DNA of 34,788 bases from Thermodesulfovibrionia bacterium (lineage in GTDB: Bacteria; Nitrospirota; Thermodesulfovibrionia; UBA6902), in the NCBI GenBank assembly GCA_947258735.1, contig CAMYJJ010000004.1, positions 1 through 34,788 of the forward strand, read 5' to 3'. Position numbers and translations under genes: made by a program. The notes beneath the pieces were generated by a model, which had not been told where the DNA came from, ran no database searches, and saw only the letters and a program-made list of their open reading frames with translations. This document shows positions 9,156 through 16,606 of the stretch, one piece after another; within the stretch, counting starts at the first letter, position 1, and each line of letters starts with the position of its first letter.

Positions 9156-9184
9156 AGAATAGCACTTTTCAGATAAAAAAACAA
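9156..9184 (-). promoter_or_regulatory. probable sigma70 promoter of rimP-nusA-recG
   Basis: On the minus strand TTGTTT (9184-9179), a 17-base spacer and TATTCT (9161-9156) fit a housekeeping promoter. The expected transcript start near 9149 gives a leader of about 70 nt. That leader contains a weak AGGTT/AACCT stem and then the strong terminator hairpin at 9119-9098. Confidence 0.55.
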
Positions 9185-9320
9185 GAAGAAAATGGAAATC
9201 TCAATTAATATAGGCAGGTAGAGATAATTTCTTAATGCAGGTTCGAGGCATAGTGGCCGGAATTACATGGTGTTCCGCAGGTGGCAACCGATGCGAGACG
9301 AACAAAGGTCTTCATTCAAA

Positions 9321-9349
9321 TTGTCGCTCAGCATTTTATCTGATATAAT
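9321..9349 (+). promoter_or_regulatory. near-consensus extended -10 promoter of the three-gene helical-protein locus
   Basis: TTGTCG (9321-9326), a 17-base spacer and a perfect TATAAT (9344-9349) preceded by TG at 9341-9342 (TGnTATAAT) make a strong sigma70-type promoter. The predicted start near 9356 lies about 64 bases upstream of the first gene. It is divergent from the rimP promoter. Confidence 0.8.
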
Positions 9350-9419
9350 GCTAATACATATTTTATTGTTAATCTTCTGAAACACTGAACATAAAAATCC
9401 AATAAAGGGAGGCATGACC

Positions 9420-10607
9420 ATGAGTACAATGAATACACCCATGAAGTATCTTGACAAGGCATTAAATGCACTGCGCGACCTGGGCCTGGTACCGGAAACA
9501 ACAGAAGAAGCACCTGTCATTTCATTGATTAACCAGATCACTGCCCTGGATGAAGAACGGGTTGTCGCCATTGCCCGTACACTGAGCCAGGCATCACTGT
9601 TTAATGAGGTTGTCAGGGAGCAGATCACCAGCATGAAAATCGGGGAACGGTATGAGGACATCACCAATTCCTTCAATACTATCCGGGAAGATGCAAAGGA
9701 AATGGTTGAACAGATAGAGGACGGCACAATAAACACCTGGGAGCGTCTGCAGAATATGTGGATGAAGGTTACACGGGGGGACATTCCCCACCGTTTTGAC
9801 AAGATAAAAGAGGTGTATCTGGAGGTCGCCAATGATTCCAAAGACCAGATTCAACGTGAGCATCTTATACTCAGCTCGTATCAGGACTTTCGTGGTGCGC
9901 TTAAGGAGTCTGAGGTGCTGGCATTTGAAGTCCTTGAAAAAGCTGATAGTCATTTGGACGCGGCAAAAAACCGCTTACAGGATGCTGTGAAAAAAGTTGA
10001 TGCCTATACGGGAAATGATCCTGCTGAGATGGCCAAGCTGGAACTTGCCAGGGATGAGACGATCCGGGACGTTCAGAATGAAGAACGACGGTATCAGATT
10101 TCAAAGGACCTGTCTGACAACCTGACCGTGAGCTACAATACATCAGAGGTGGTCATGGCCCGGCTCCTGCAGACAACCACGGCAAAAGAACGTGTATACC
10201 AGCAGGCCATAAGTTTCTTCGGCACTAACGAGACTGTTCTGACGGCACTCAGCGCCTCCTTTACCGGCATCCATGGGTTACATGAAAGTACGCAGACACT
10301 GAATGCCATGAAAGAAGGGGTCAGCAAAAGTCTGGAAGACCTGGGAGATATCGGAGGGAAAGTACAGGAAGAAGCGCTTAAGGCAGGATACGGGCCGACC
10401 ATTCGTGCTGATGCGGTCAAACGTCTCGTTGATTCTGTGGTGAACTATCAGCAGCGCTCACGCGAGATTATTGAGGAGATGCGTAAACTCAGCACTGAGA
10501 ATGCGCGGGAGATACACGATGCTGTTGAGGACGGCAAGCAGCGCCTCGCCCGGCTGGTCGAGGAGGGAAAGGCTCTCCCTCCAGCTTCTACTGGGCAGGG
10601 ATCATAA
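9420..10607 (+). CDS. all-helical protein, possibly a divergent TelA-like protein (gene 1 of three)
   Basis: I chose the ATG at 9420 because GGGAGG (9407-9412) is 7 bases upstream; the ATG at 9414 would be only 1 base away. The 395-residue product is soluble, charged and predicted to be almost entirely helical, with no signal peptide or membrane segment. An N-terminal segment (SLINQITALDEERVVAIARTLSQASLFNEVVREQI, split here only by eye) and the helical layout recall the TelA toxic-anion-resistance family. This is a resemblance judged by eye, not a confirmed match. It is followed by two genes for a membrane protein and a coiled-coil protein on the same strand. Envelope stress or cytoskeleton-like scaffolding is possible, but no function is established. 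Confidence 0.75.
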   Translation: MSTMNTPMKYLDKALNALRDLGLVPETTEEAPVISLINQITALDEERVVAIARTLSQASLFNEVVREQITSMKIGERYEDITNSFNTIREDAKEMVEQIEDGTINTWERLQNMWMKVTRGDIPHRFDKIKEVYLEVANDSKDQIQREHLILSSYQDFRGALKESEVLAFEVLEKADSHLDAAKNRLQDAVKKVDAYTGNDPAEMAKLELARDETIRDVQNEERRYQISKDLSDNLTVSYNTSEVVMARLLQTTTAKERVYQQAISFFGTNETVLTALSASFTGIHGLHESTQTLNAMKEGVSKSLEDLGDIGGKVQEEALKAGYGPTIRADAVKRLVDSVVNYQQRSREIIEEMRKLSTENAREIHDAVEDGKQRLARLVEEGKALPPASTGQGS

Positions 10608-10639
10608 AATATTTTTTTATTAATGATAATTCAATCTGT

Positions 10640-10771
10640 ATTCCCCTCTTTGGCAAAGAGGGGTCAGGGGAGATTTTTTAAAGAAATGGTTCGTAAAATC
10701 CCCCTTAATCCCCCTTTTCCAAAGGGAGAAACTTAAAAGGAGAATTTTTCATCCCCGTTTACAAAACGGGG
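10640..10771. repeat. cluster of three G/C-run hairpins between genes 1 and 2
   Basis: Three stem-loops sit in the 205-bp gap: CCCCTCTTT/AAAGAGGGG (10643-10651 and 10655-10663), CCCTTT/AAAGGG (10712-10717 and 10721-10726), and CCCCGTTT/AAACGGGG (10753-10760 and 10764-10771). The first is followed, after a short gap, by ATTTTTTAAA and may act as a weak terminator. Related CCCCTT/AAGGGG hairpins lie at 16152-16200 and 20533-20551, so this is an interspersed family. Confidence 0.7.
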
Positions 10772-10812
10772 TATTAAAGTTCATTTTTCATAAAAACGGG
10801 AATTAAATACTT

Positions 10813-11721
10813 ATGGCAGAACAAAATAACAAGCGTCCTCTGGATGAACTCATGCTTGCAATGGATGTAGTCGATACATTGCGCCACCAGGATATACTGG
10901 TGAAGCGGGAACTGAACGCTGAAGATCGTGACAGCAAAATGATCGAACGGCTGCGGAACATCTATGCATCTCAGGGAATGGATGTGCCTGACCATGTGCT
11001 CAAAGAGGGCGTGGCAGCACTCAAGGAAGAACGCTTTGTCTACAAGCCGCCGCGCCGGGGCATTGCTACTGCATTGGCACGGATGTACATCGCAAGAGGA
11101 AAGTGGGCAAAACGTATCAGCCTGGTTGCCCTTGGGATTGTCCTGCTGTGGGGAGGTTTCCAGTACTTTATTGTCGGGGCTGATGAGCGCAGCAGGACAA
11201 AACTTTTGAAAGAACTCGCAACTCAGCGTGATGCTGTACTGCGACTGGCAAAAAACGACACTGCAAAGTCCACTGCACAATTGCAGTATGAAAACGGGAT
11301 GACCGCACTGCAGTCCGGTTTAATGGAAAGAGCTGACACGGCAGCTGAATGGCTCAGGGACATCCGTGCCCGGCTTGAGCAGGAATATGAGATACGGATC
11401 GTGTCACGTCCGGATGAGTACAGTGCCGTATGGCGTGTCCCGGACCTGAATCCCTCAGCGCGCAATTACTATATTATTGTAGAGGCAATAGCTCAGGACG
11501 GAAAACCGTTGACCCTTCCCATAACCAGCGAGGAAGACGGCAAGACCAGGGAGGTGGAGAGATGGGGCATCCGGGTCGAGCAGAATGTATATGAGCGTGT
11601 CTCAGCTGATAAAAAAGATGACGGTATCATTCAGAACCGGCGCTTCGGAGTCAAACGGCAGGGATATCTGAAGCCCGAATATATTATGCCCCAAAAGGAT
11701 TCAGCTATAACGAAATGGTAG
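10813..11721 (+). CDS. DUF6384-like single-pass membrane protein (gene 2 of three)
   Basis: The 302-residue protein has a soluble N-terminal helical domain (about 10-75) with LDELMLAMDVVDTLRH, KRELNAEDRD and a 'RLRNIYASQGMDVPDHVLKEGV' type pattern. A short basic stretch and one transmembrane helix at about 102-121 follow, then a large C-terminal domain (about 125-302). The N-terminal pattern matches my memory of DUF6384, a family without assigned function. The N-in/C-out topology predicted from Lys/Arg before the helix would place the C-terminal domain in the periplasm. It is followed after 10 bp by gene 3 and preceded by a hairpin-rich gap. Confidence 0.78.
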   Translation: MAEQNNKRPLDELMLAMDVVDTLRHQDILVKRELNAEDRDSKMIERLRNIYASQGMDVPDHVLKEGVAALKEERFVYKPPRRGIATALARMYIARGKWAKRISLVALGIVLLWGGFQYFIVGADERSRTKLLKELATQRDAVLRLAKNDTAKSTAQLQYENGMTALQSGLMERADTAAEWLRDIRARLEQEYEIRIVSRPDEYSAVWRVPDLNPSARNYYIIVEAIAQDGKPLTLPITSEEDGKTREVERWGIRVEQNVYERVSADKKDDGIIQNRRFGVKRQGYLKPEYIMPQKDSAITKW

Positions 11722-11731
11722 GAGACTGATT

Positions 11732-13195
11732 GTGTGGACCGGAAGACAGACACTCGGATCGATTGACAGTACGTTAAAAAAACTCAAGGACCAGTTTGAG
11801 CAGACAGACAGTCAGGTCCAGGCAGTAAACCGGGAACTGGTGGAGCTGCGACAGCAGGAAGGATCTCACTATAATAATCTTGCACGGATCCGGCTAGATC
11901 GGCACATCAGCGGTGATATTGCAGACGGTCTTGACACTGCTAACCGCCGTGTTACCGAGCTGCTGGCTGAACGTGATGATGCTCTGACATCGCTGAATCA
12001 GCAGATTGAACAGGCCCGGGAACAGGAAGCTGCATTAGAAAAAAAACGGCAGGATCAGGGCGATCTGGTGGCCGGAGGAGCAGAAGAACTTGACAATGCC
12101 GAGGCTGACGTTCAGGCAGCACTTGAACAGGACAGTGCATATACGTCCCAGTTTGAAGAGGCCGGAAAATCAGACAGTGTAGCAAGGCATGCTGAGGAAA
12201 AGACTGCACAGGCAGAAGAAGACCGGGTCAATAAGGGCAGGCCGTACGAAGAGGACCCGTTATTTACCTATCTCTGGAAAAAGGGATATGGCACATCAGA
12301 GTATTCCGCAAATCCTCTCACGCGTTTTCTGGACACATGGGTTTCCAACCTGTGCAGCTATGACGAGGCCCGCCCGAATTACGCAATGCTGCTTGAAATT
12401 CCAAAACGTCTTCGACAGCATGCAGAACGTCTGCGTACTGCTGCAAACAGCGAGTTTGAGGTCCTGAAATCAATGGAAGAAAAGGCCTTGGAACAGGGGG
12501 GTGTCCCGGGCAAACGGGCCTCACTGGAAGAGGCAGAGCAGCGCGCTGACAAAACAGACAATGAGATTCAGGAGATCGAGACACATATTCAGGGCCTGCT
12601 CACAGACCGGGCTTCATTTGCTGAAGGCAGGGACAAGTACTTTCGTACCTGTATCGACACCCTGGCAGACGCATTCCAGCGGGAGAACATCCTGGCGCTC
12701 CACAAATATGCCTTGACCACTTCAACCGCTGAAGACGATGTGATCGTCTATGAGTTGTCTGACCTGAATGAGAAAAAGAAAGAACTCGATAGCTCATTGG
12801 AACAGCACAGAGGGATATATGAACAACAGCTTGCCCGGCTCAAGGAACTTGAGGGTGTGCGCAGCCGGTACAAACAAAAGCGTTTTGATGATATACACTC
12901 GATCTTTCAGAACGTAGGCCTTCTCACGCTCCTGCTGAGCCAGTTTCTCAATGGGTCGACAAGCGGAGATGACCTCTGGAGCACCTTGAAGCGGGAACAC
13001 CGTTACCGCCGGCGGCGGTCTAATCCTGTATTTGGCAGCGGAGGTTTCGGGCAGGGCGGTATGTGGCGTCTGCCCTTTCCGGGAGGCGGCGGATCCATGC
13101 CGTTTCCCTTTCCCAGAGGCAGCGGCTGGCGCCGTGGTCCGGGCCGTGGAGGCGTAGGTTCAAGAGGGGGGTTTCGCACCGGCGGTGGTGTGTAG
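11732..13195 (+). CDS. coiled-coil protein with Gly/Arg-rich C-terminal tail (gene 3 of three)
   Basis: Translation probably starts at GTG 11732 with TAGGAGA 7 bases upstream. The 487-residue protein has a long N-terminal coiled coil (about 10-170), a compact middle block rich in aromatic residues (GRPYEEDPLFTYLWKKGYGT, about 169-188, then a segment to 225), and a second coiled coil (about 225-385). A low-complexity tail of about 64 residues (424-487) is rich in Gly, Arg, Pro and Phe. Such a tail can bind nucleic acid or phase-separate, but nothing proves that here. No known family is recognised. It is probably co-transcribed with gene 2. Confidence 0.78.
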   Translation: MWTGRQTLGSIDSTLKKLKDQFEQTDSQVQAVNRELVELRQQEGSHYNNLARIRLDRHISGDIADGLDTANRRVTELLAERDDALTSLNQQIEQAREQEAALEKKRQDQGDLVAGGAEELDNAEADVQAALEQDSAYTSQFEEAGKSDSVARHAEEKTAQAEEDRVNKGRPYEEDPLFTYLWKKGYGTSEYSANPLTRFLDTWVSNLCSYDEARPNYAMLLEIPKRLRQHAERLRTAANSEFEVLKSMEEKALEQGGVPGKRASLEEAEQRADKTDNEIQEIETHIQGLLTDRASFAEGRDKYFRTCIDTLADAFQRENILALHKYALTTSTAEDDVIVYELSDLNEKKKELDSSLEQHRGIYEQQLARLKELEGVRSRYKQKRFDDIHSIFQNVGLLTLLLSQFLNGSTSGDDLWSTLKREHRYRRRRSNPVFGSGGFGQGGMWRLPFPGGGGSMPFPFPRGSGWRRGPGRGGVGSRGGFRTGGGV

Positions 13196-13211
13196 CAGGA
13201 AAAGAGATTGA

Positions 13212-13317
13212 CGAACAGCGATTTTCGAATTACGATGTACGAAGTATAAAAACTCGTCATTCATCATTTGCAGGTATTCCCTTTGTCATTCGTAACTTGT
13301 GATTCATCACTCGTCAA
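13212..13317. repeat. CGANNNN heptamer array with inverted TCG arm
   Basis: Five consecutive 7-bp words begin with CGA (CGAACAG, CGATTTT, CGAATTA, CGATGTA, CGAAGTA; 13212-13246). Further on, words beginning TCG, TCA or TTG run in 7-bp phase (13254-13274 and 13290-13317: TCGTAAC, TTGTGAT, TCATCAC, TCGTCAA), the inverted form of the same anchor. It lies between the convergent ends of gene 3 and the lipoprotein gene. No T-tract is present, so it is not a normal terminator. Confidence 0.7.
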
Positions 13318-13339
13318 TACCCGTAATAACATTTTGTAT

Positions 13340-14173
13340 TTAAAAGCCTGACACATTGATATTCCCGGTCGATCCTGTTGCCAGAGTAATAGTCCCTTGA
13401 CCGCTTCCCAGTGTTCCATTTAGAAAAGTATTTGTTCTTACTTCGTCCTGAAACAAAAGATTTGAATCACTGATACTTCCGAAGGTAACATCGGCAGTAA
13501 ATGCTGCCGATGTGTCTACGGGTATGTCCAGACTGATATTTCCATTTACTGTGCTCAGGTCGATTGTACCATTTGATGGTAATGTTACTTCACTGTCAAT
13601 GATGCCATTTATGACACGTACCACAGCACTGCCGGCAATAGCAATCAATGTAACATTTCCATTCGTATTGTTTACTGAGACGTCATTATCAATGGTATCC
13701 AGGATCACGCTGCCATTGGTATTAGAAATCTGAATCTCTGAATCATTCGGCAGGGTTATCGTATAATCAACGATATATTGCCTTCCTCCGGGATTTTGCG
13801 GGTGAATCGTCTCTACAGATATATCGTTTGCCTGAGGTTGCACATCTACTTTCAGCATCGGCAACTGATCTTCGGCATCCTGGGTACTAACATCTGATCC
13901 AACGCGTTTTGTCGCTGTGATCAGGACCGAACTGGCCCCGGACATACCGGTAACGCTTACATTGCCATTTATACCCTGCACACTCACCCGCGAACCATTT
14001 CCGACCGGTACTTCTGCGGAAAAGGGTTCATTGGCTTTAAATTCCGTGTTACTGAACGGCGGAAAAAACCAACCGTCAGAGTCTATATTGATGTTCGTGT
14101 CACCACATGATATTAAACCGATGGAAGCGAGTAAACAAATCAATATGGTTTTGTCAATAAATTTGCTTTTCAT
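13340..14173 (-). CDS. DUF4097-like lipoprotein with repeated beta strands
   Basis: The 277-residue protein has a lipoprotein signal peptide (MKSKFIDKTILICLLASIGLIS with Cys23 in the lipobox LISC), then a beta-repeat body. Recurrent GNG/NGN turns (INGNVSVTG, NTNGSVILD, NTNGNVTLI, TVNGNISLD) are typical of DUF4097, related to the toast-rack fold. This fold also appears in some envelope-stress proteins. It should be anchored to a periplasm-facing membrane. The protein is Asn/Asp/Ser/Thr-rich and nearly Cys-free. It is convergent with the three-gene locus and divergent from phoA. Function is unknown; a putative adhesin or surface role is sometimes annotated for the family. Confidence 0.82.
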   Translation of the reverse strand: MKSKFIDKTILICLLASIGLISCGDTNINIDSDGWFFPPFSNTEFKANEPFSAEVPVGNGSRVSVQGINGNVSVTGMSGASSVLITATKRVGSDVSTQDAEDQLPMLKVDVQPQANDISVETIHPQNPGGRQYIVDYTITLPNDSEIQISNTNGSVILDTIDNDVSVNNTNGNVTLIAIAGSAVVRVINGIIDSEVTLPSNGTIDLSTVNGNISLDIPVDTSAAFTADVTFGSISDSNLLFQDEVRTNTFLNGTLGSGQGTITLATGSTGNINVSGF

Positions 14174-14669
14174 CAGATACCTCCTTAGCGATCAGAATTG
14201 TTTCTGTTTTCTTACATAGACGTGTTTATCTATCCTGACTTTTGTCAATGTATTGAAAACTAAGAATATCACGCCCGGAACATCACCCCCGTATTTTGGG
14301 TATTATGATTGATGGTTTTGTGATAGTCAAGGGCCGGGTCAAAGATTGACGCACGACGTACCAAGCCCTATGATTACTCGACGAATAACCTTAACTTATC
14401 ACACAGACTGCATCCTTTATTTAATACCTATCTCAAAAAAAACCAATTGTATTTACAATGCACTTCAAGTCGTCATTCCCGACTCGATCGGGAATCCAGG
14501 CTTTTAAAGGATTTCTGGATACCCGCTTACGAACTGCGGGCATGACAGAAACAAAATCGTTAATTTTGAGATGGGTTCTAGTAAAAATAATAACGTGATT
14601 TGAATCACCGCGCTTCTCTTCTAATTCGTCCATCATAGTAAATCAATGATTTCCAAGGAGGCAATTATC
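14174..14669. other. 496-bp divergent intergenic region with one interspersed palindrome
   Basis: This region separates the lipoprotein and alkaline phosphatase genes, which are divergently transcribed, and should hold both promoters. I cannot point to a convincing -35/-10 pair. The recognisable content is the GTCATTCCCG-type palindrome at 14472-14547 and the phoA ribosome-binding site. Confidence 0.5.
14472..14547. repeat. 76-bp GTCATTCCCG-type palindromic element
   Basis: It starts GTCATTCCCG and ends CGGGCATGACA. Inside are CCCGA-CTCGA-TCGGG (a short stem) and a CCGC/GCGG pair. GGGAATCCAGG is shared with the 148-bp element at 3810-3957. It is a short interspersed non-coding repeat. Confidence 0.7.
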
Positions 14670-15911
14670 ATGAAAAAAAACTATTATGTTTTCAGTTTGG
14701 TGCTGGTGGCTGTATTTGTAATCTCTATAGCTGATATGTCATTTGCTGAACCGCATGAGAGAAAAAATAGAGTGGCACGTTGGAATAAACATGCCAAGCG
14801 TGTAAATAATATTATCGTTATGGTACCGGATGGTATGGGATTGGCTGATGTCACAGCTGCCCGTGTGTTTAAAAATGGGCTCAGCGGAAAACCAATGTCT
14901 CTGGAAACGTTACCGGTCATCGGCTACCAGAGAACTCATTCAGCTGACAGCACGGTAACGGATTCCGCTGCAGCCGCCTCTGCATGGGCAAGCGGAGAAA
15001 AGTACAACAACGAAGAGATATCCTGCCACGATGCAAACACGGACGGGATATGCGATGATGATCCGGTGGAAACAATATTGGAGCTTTGCGCAGAAAAAGG
15101 AAAAACGACGGCACTTGTTACAACCGCACAGGTGACGCATGCCACACCAGCCTCCTTTGGTGCTCATGTACACAATAGAAGGTGCGGCACAGAAATTGCC
15201 CGTCAGTATATCGAAGAGACAGGTATTGATATCATACTGGGAGGCGGTATAGAAAAAAATAGGAGCACATGCATGCTGCCGCATACAACTGATGAAGATG
15301 TCAACGAGCTTATCATAAAAGCGCAGGATATGTATGGATACAACTATATCACCACAGTGGACGAATTGTTTGAGATGGAAATTGCTGAAGATACCAGAAT
15401 TCTTGGACTTTTCAGTCCTGCCGGGAAAACGCCTGAAACGTACCGTGTTGATCCATCACAGACCTATCCGGAAGATGAGCCATTATTTTCAGAGATGGTA
15501 GCGGCCACGCTTGATATCGTTGAATTAAAGAGGAAAGGATTCTGTGCGGTTATGGAGGGAGCACAGGTTGACTGGGCAAATCATGTGAATGATTTACCTT
15601 ACCAGCTGGCGGAGACCCTTGCTTTTGATGAAGCAGTTGAGGTTGTATTGGACTGGATCAAGTCTGATCGAAAGAGAATGAGAAATACACTGCTTATTGT
15701 CCTGCCTGACCATGAAACAGGGGGATTTGCCATCAACGGTCCTATTGGAGAAATCACAGAGCAAGGTGAGCTTGTAAAAGATGGCTGGACCACAGGAGGC
15801 CATACAGCTACTGATGTCCTTATCTGGAGCCAGGGCCCGGGCAGTCAATACCTCGGGAGAGCCATTGACAATACTGACCTTTACAAAGTTATGGTAAAAG
15901 TACTCCGCTAA
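14670..15911 (+). CDS. phoA: secreted alkaline phosphatase (PhoA family)
   Basis: AAGGAGG (14655-14661) sits 8 bases before the ATG at 14670, so this start is preferred over the in-frame ATG at 14646. The 413-residue protein has a Sec signal peptide (MKKNYYVFSLVLVAVFVIS, cut after SFA). The mature enzyme shows MVPDGMG (metal Asp), the nucleophile region DSTVTDSAAAASAWASG with the catalytic Ser after Asp, ATPASFGAH, EGAQVDWANH, LPDHETGG and GWTTGGHTATDV. It should be periplasmic and release phosphate from monoesters using zinc and magnesium. No Pho box was recognised. Divergent from the DUF4097 lipoprotein gene. Confidence 0.95.
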   Translation: MKKNYYVFSLVLVAVFVISIADMSFAEPHERKNRVARWNKHAKRVNNIIVMVPDGMGLADVTAARVFKNGLSGKPMSLETLPVIGYQRTHSADSTVTDSAAAASAWASGEKYNNEEISCHDANTDGICDDDPVETILELCAEKGKTTALVTTAQVTHATPASFGAHVHNRRCGTEIARQYIEETGIDIILGGGIEKNRSTCMLPHTTDEDVNELIIKAQDMYGYNYITTVDELFEMEIAEDTRILGLFSPAGKTPETYRVDPSQTYPEDEPLFSEMVAATLDIVELKRKGFCAVMEGAQVDWANHVNDLPYQLAETLAFDEAVEVVLDWIKSDRKRMRNTLLIVLPDHETGGFAINGPIGEITEQGELVKDGWTTGGHTATDVLIWSQGPGSQYLGRAIDNTDLYKVMVKVLR

Positions 15912-15944
15912 TCACGGGGTTGCTATCTCATGTAATCTGGAAGG

Positions 15945-15996
15945 GATAAATGGTCGGAGCGAGAGGATTTGAACCTCCGACCCCTGGTCCCCCAGA
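15945..15996 (-). repeat. displaced tRNA-Pro 3' half (att duplicate)
   Basis: The sequence matches the tRNA-Pro anticodon loop, anticodon 3' strand, variable loop, T arm, acceptor 3' strand and CCA. It diverges at 15997, where the intact gene continues with its anticodon stem. It cannot form a tRNA. It is the second att core of the island. Confidence 0.88.
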
Positions 15997-16030
15997 GCAA
16001 CTCAGGAGAGGCTAAAGAGTTTCTTTATGA

Positions 16031-16050
16031 TGCTAAGTAGTTGCTAAGTA
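16031..16050 (+). repeat. two 9-bp direct repeats next to the att core (candidate integrase arm sites)
   Basis: TGCTAAGTA occurs at 16031-16039 and 16042-16050, 35 and 46 bases inside the left att copy. Tyrosine integrases commonly bind paired short direct repeats near att cores. That assignment is inferred from position only. Confidence 0.4.
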
Positions 16051-16062
16051 ATCTTTTCTCAA

Positions 16063-16127
16063 TGGGGTTAAACCTACATTATACATTTAATAAAATCTGC
16101 AAAATGTACTTTGTAGGTTTGACCCCA
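16063..16127. repeat. 65-bp palindrome with TGGGGTT/GACCCCA ends
   Basis: TGGGGTTAAACCTACA (16063-16078) and TGTAGGTTTGACCCCA (16112-16127) are inverted with one mismatch around a 33-base centre. Palindromes ending in GGGGTC are typical of REP-like elements moved by Y1-type (RAYT) transposases. No transposase is present here. Confidence 0.7.
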
Positions 16128-16151
16128 CATACTATCATTACCCCTCTGTGT

Positions 16152-16200
16152 CTCCCCTTGTAAAGGGGAGAATGCAAATCCCCTCCTTACCAAGGAGGGG
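16152..16200. repeat. pair of CCCCT hairpins
   Basis: CTCCCCTT/AAGGGGAG (16152-16159 and 16163-16170, loop GTA) and CCCCTCCTT/AAGGAGGGG (16180-16188 and 16192-16200, loop ACC) form two tight stems. They resemble the hairpins at 10643-10771 and 20533-20551. Confidence 0.7.
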
Positions 16201-16405
16201 CTAGGGGAGGTTGACTTCAACAAAAGAACGGAAGCTCGGTACGAGTCCACTGTGACAATCAAAAGGGGGATAAAAGACAAAGATAAAATGAGGCAAGAAA
16301 AAACTGATAGGAAAATCAGGAACACATCCCATATTTTCAGCCGTCAGCTTTCAGCAAAAAAGACAATTACACATTAAGAACGACCGTGACAAGTGACGCG
16401 TGACA

Positions 16406-16553
16406 ATCCGTGGGGTCGCATTTTTATCTGTGATAAATGTTGATGATTAATACATAACGAATTATATAAAACGAAATATAAGATAAGTGACTTCCTTGCT
16501 CGTAAGCAGGTTGGACGGAAAACTATCACAGTTAAAAATGCGTCCCCACGGAT
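16406..16553. repeat. 148-bp mini-element with about 30-bp terminal inverted repeats
   Basis: The left end (16406-16436) begins ATCCGTGGGGTCGCATTTTT. The right end (16523-16553) is its reverse complement with only about two mismatches. The centre has no ORF of note. A related but diverged single arm lies at 18059-18084. It is a MITE-like or REP-like non-autonomous element. Confidence 0.75.
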
Positions 16554-16606
16554 GCAGAAAAGGCATTCCGGTTTCATCTCAACCTTCCCCCTTCAAACTT
16601 CACTCC

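Noticed and set aside
9263..9841. 192-codon minus-strand frame over the start of gene 1
   Set aside because: It covers the strong promoter and the conserved helical coding frame on the plus strand.
15945..15996. Second tRNA-Pro gene
   Set aside because: Only the 3' half is present; the D arm and the 5' strands of the acceptor and anticodon stems are missing.
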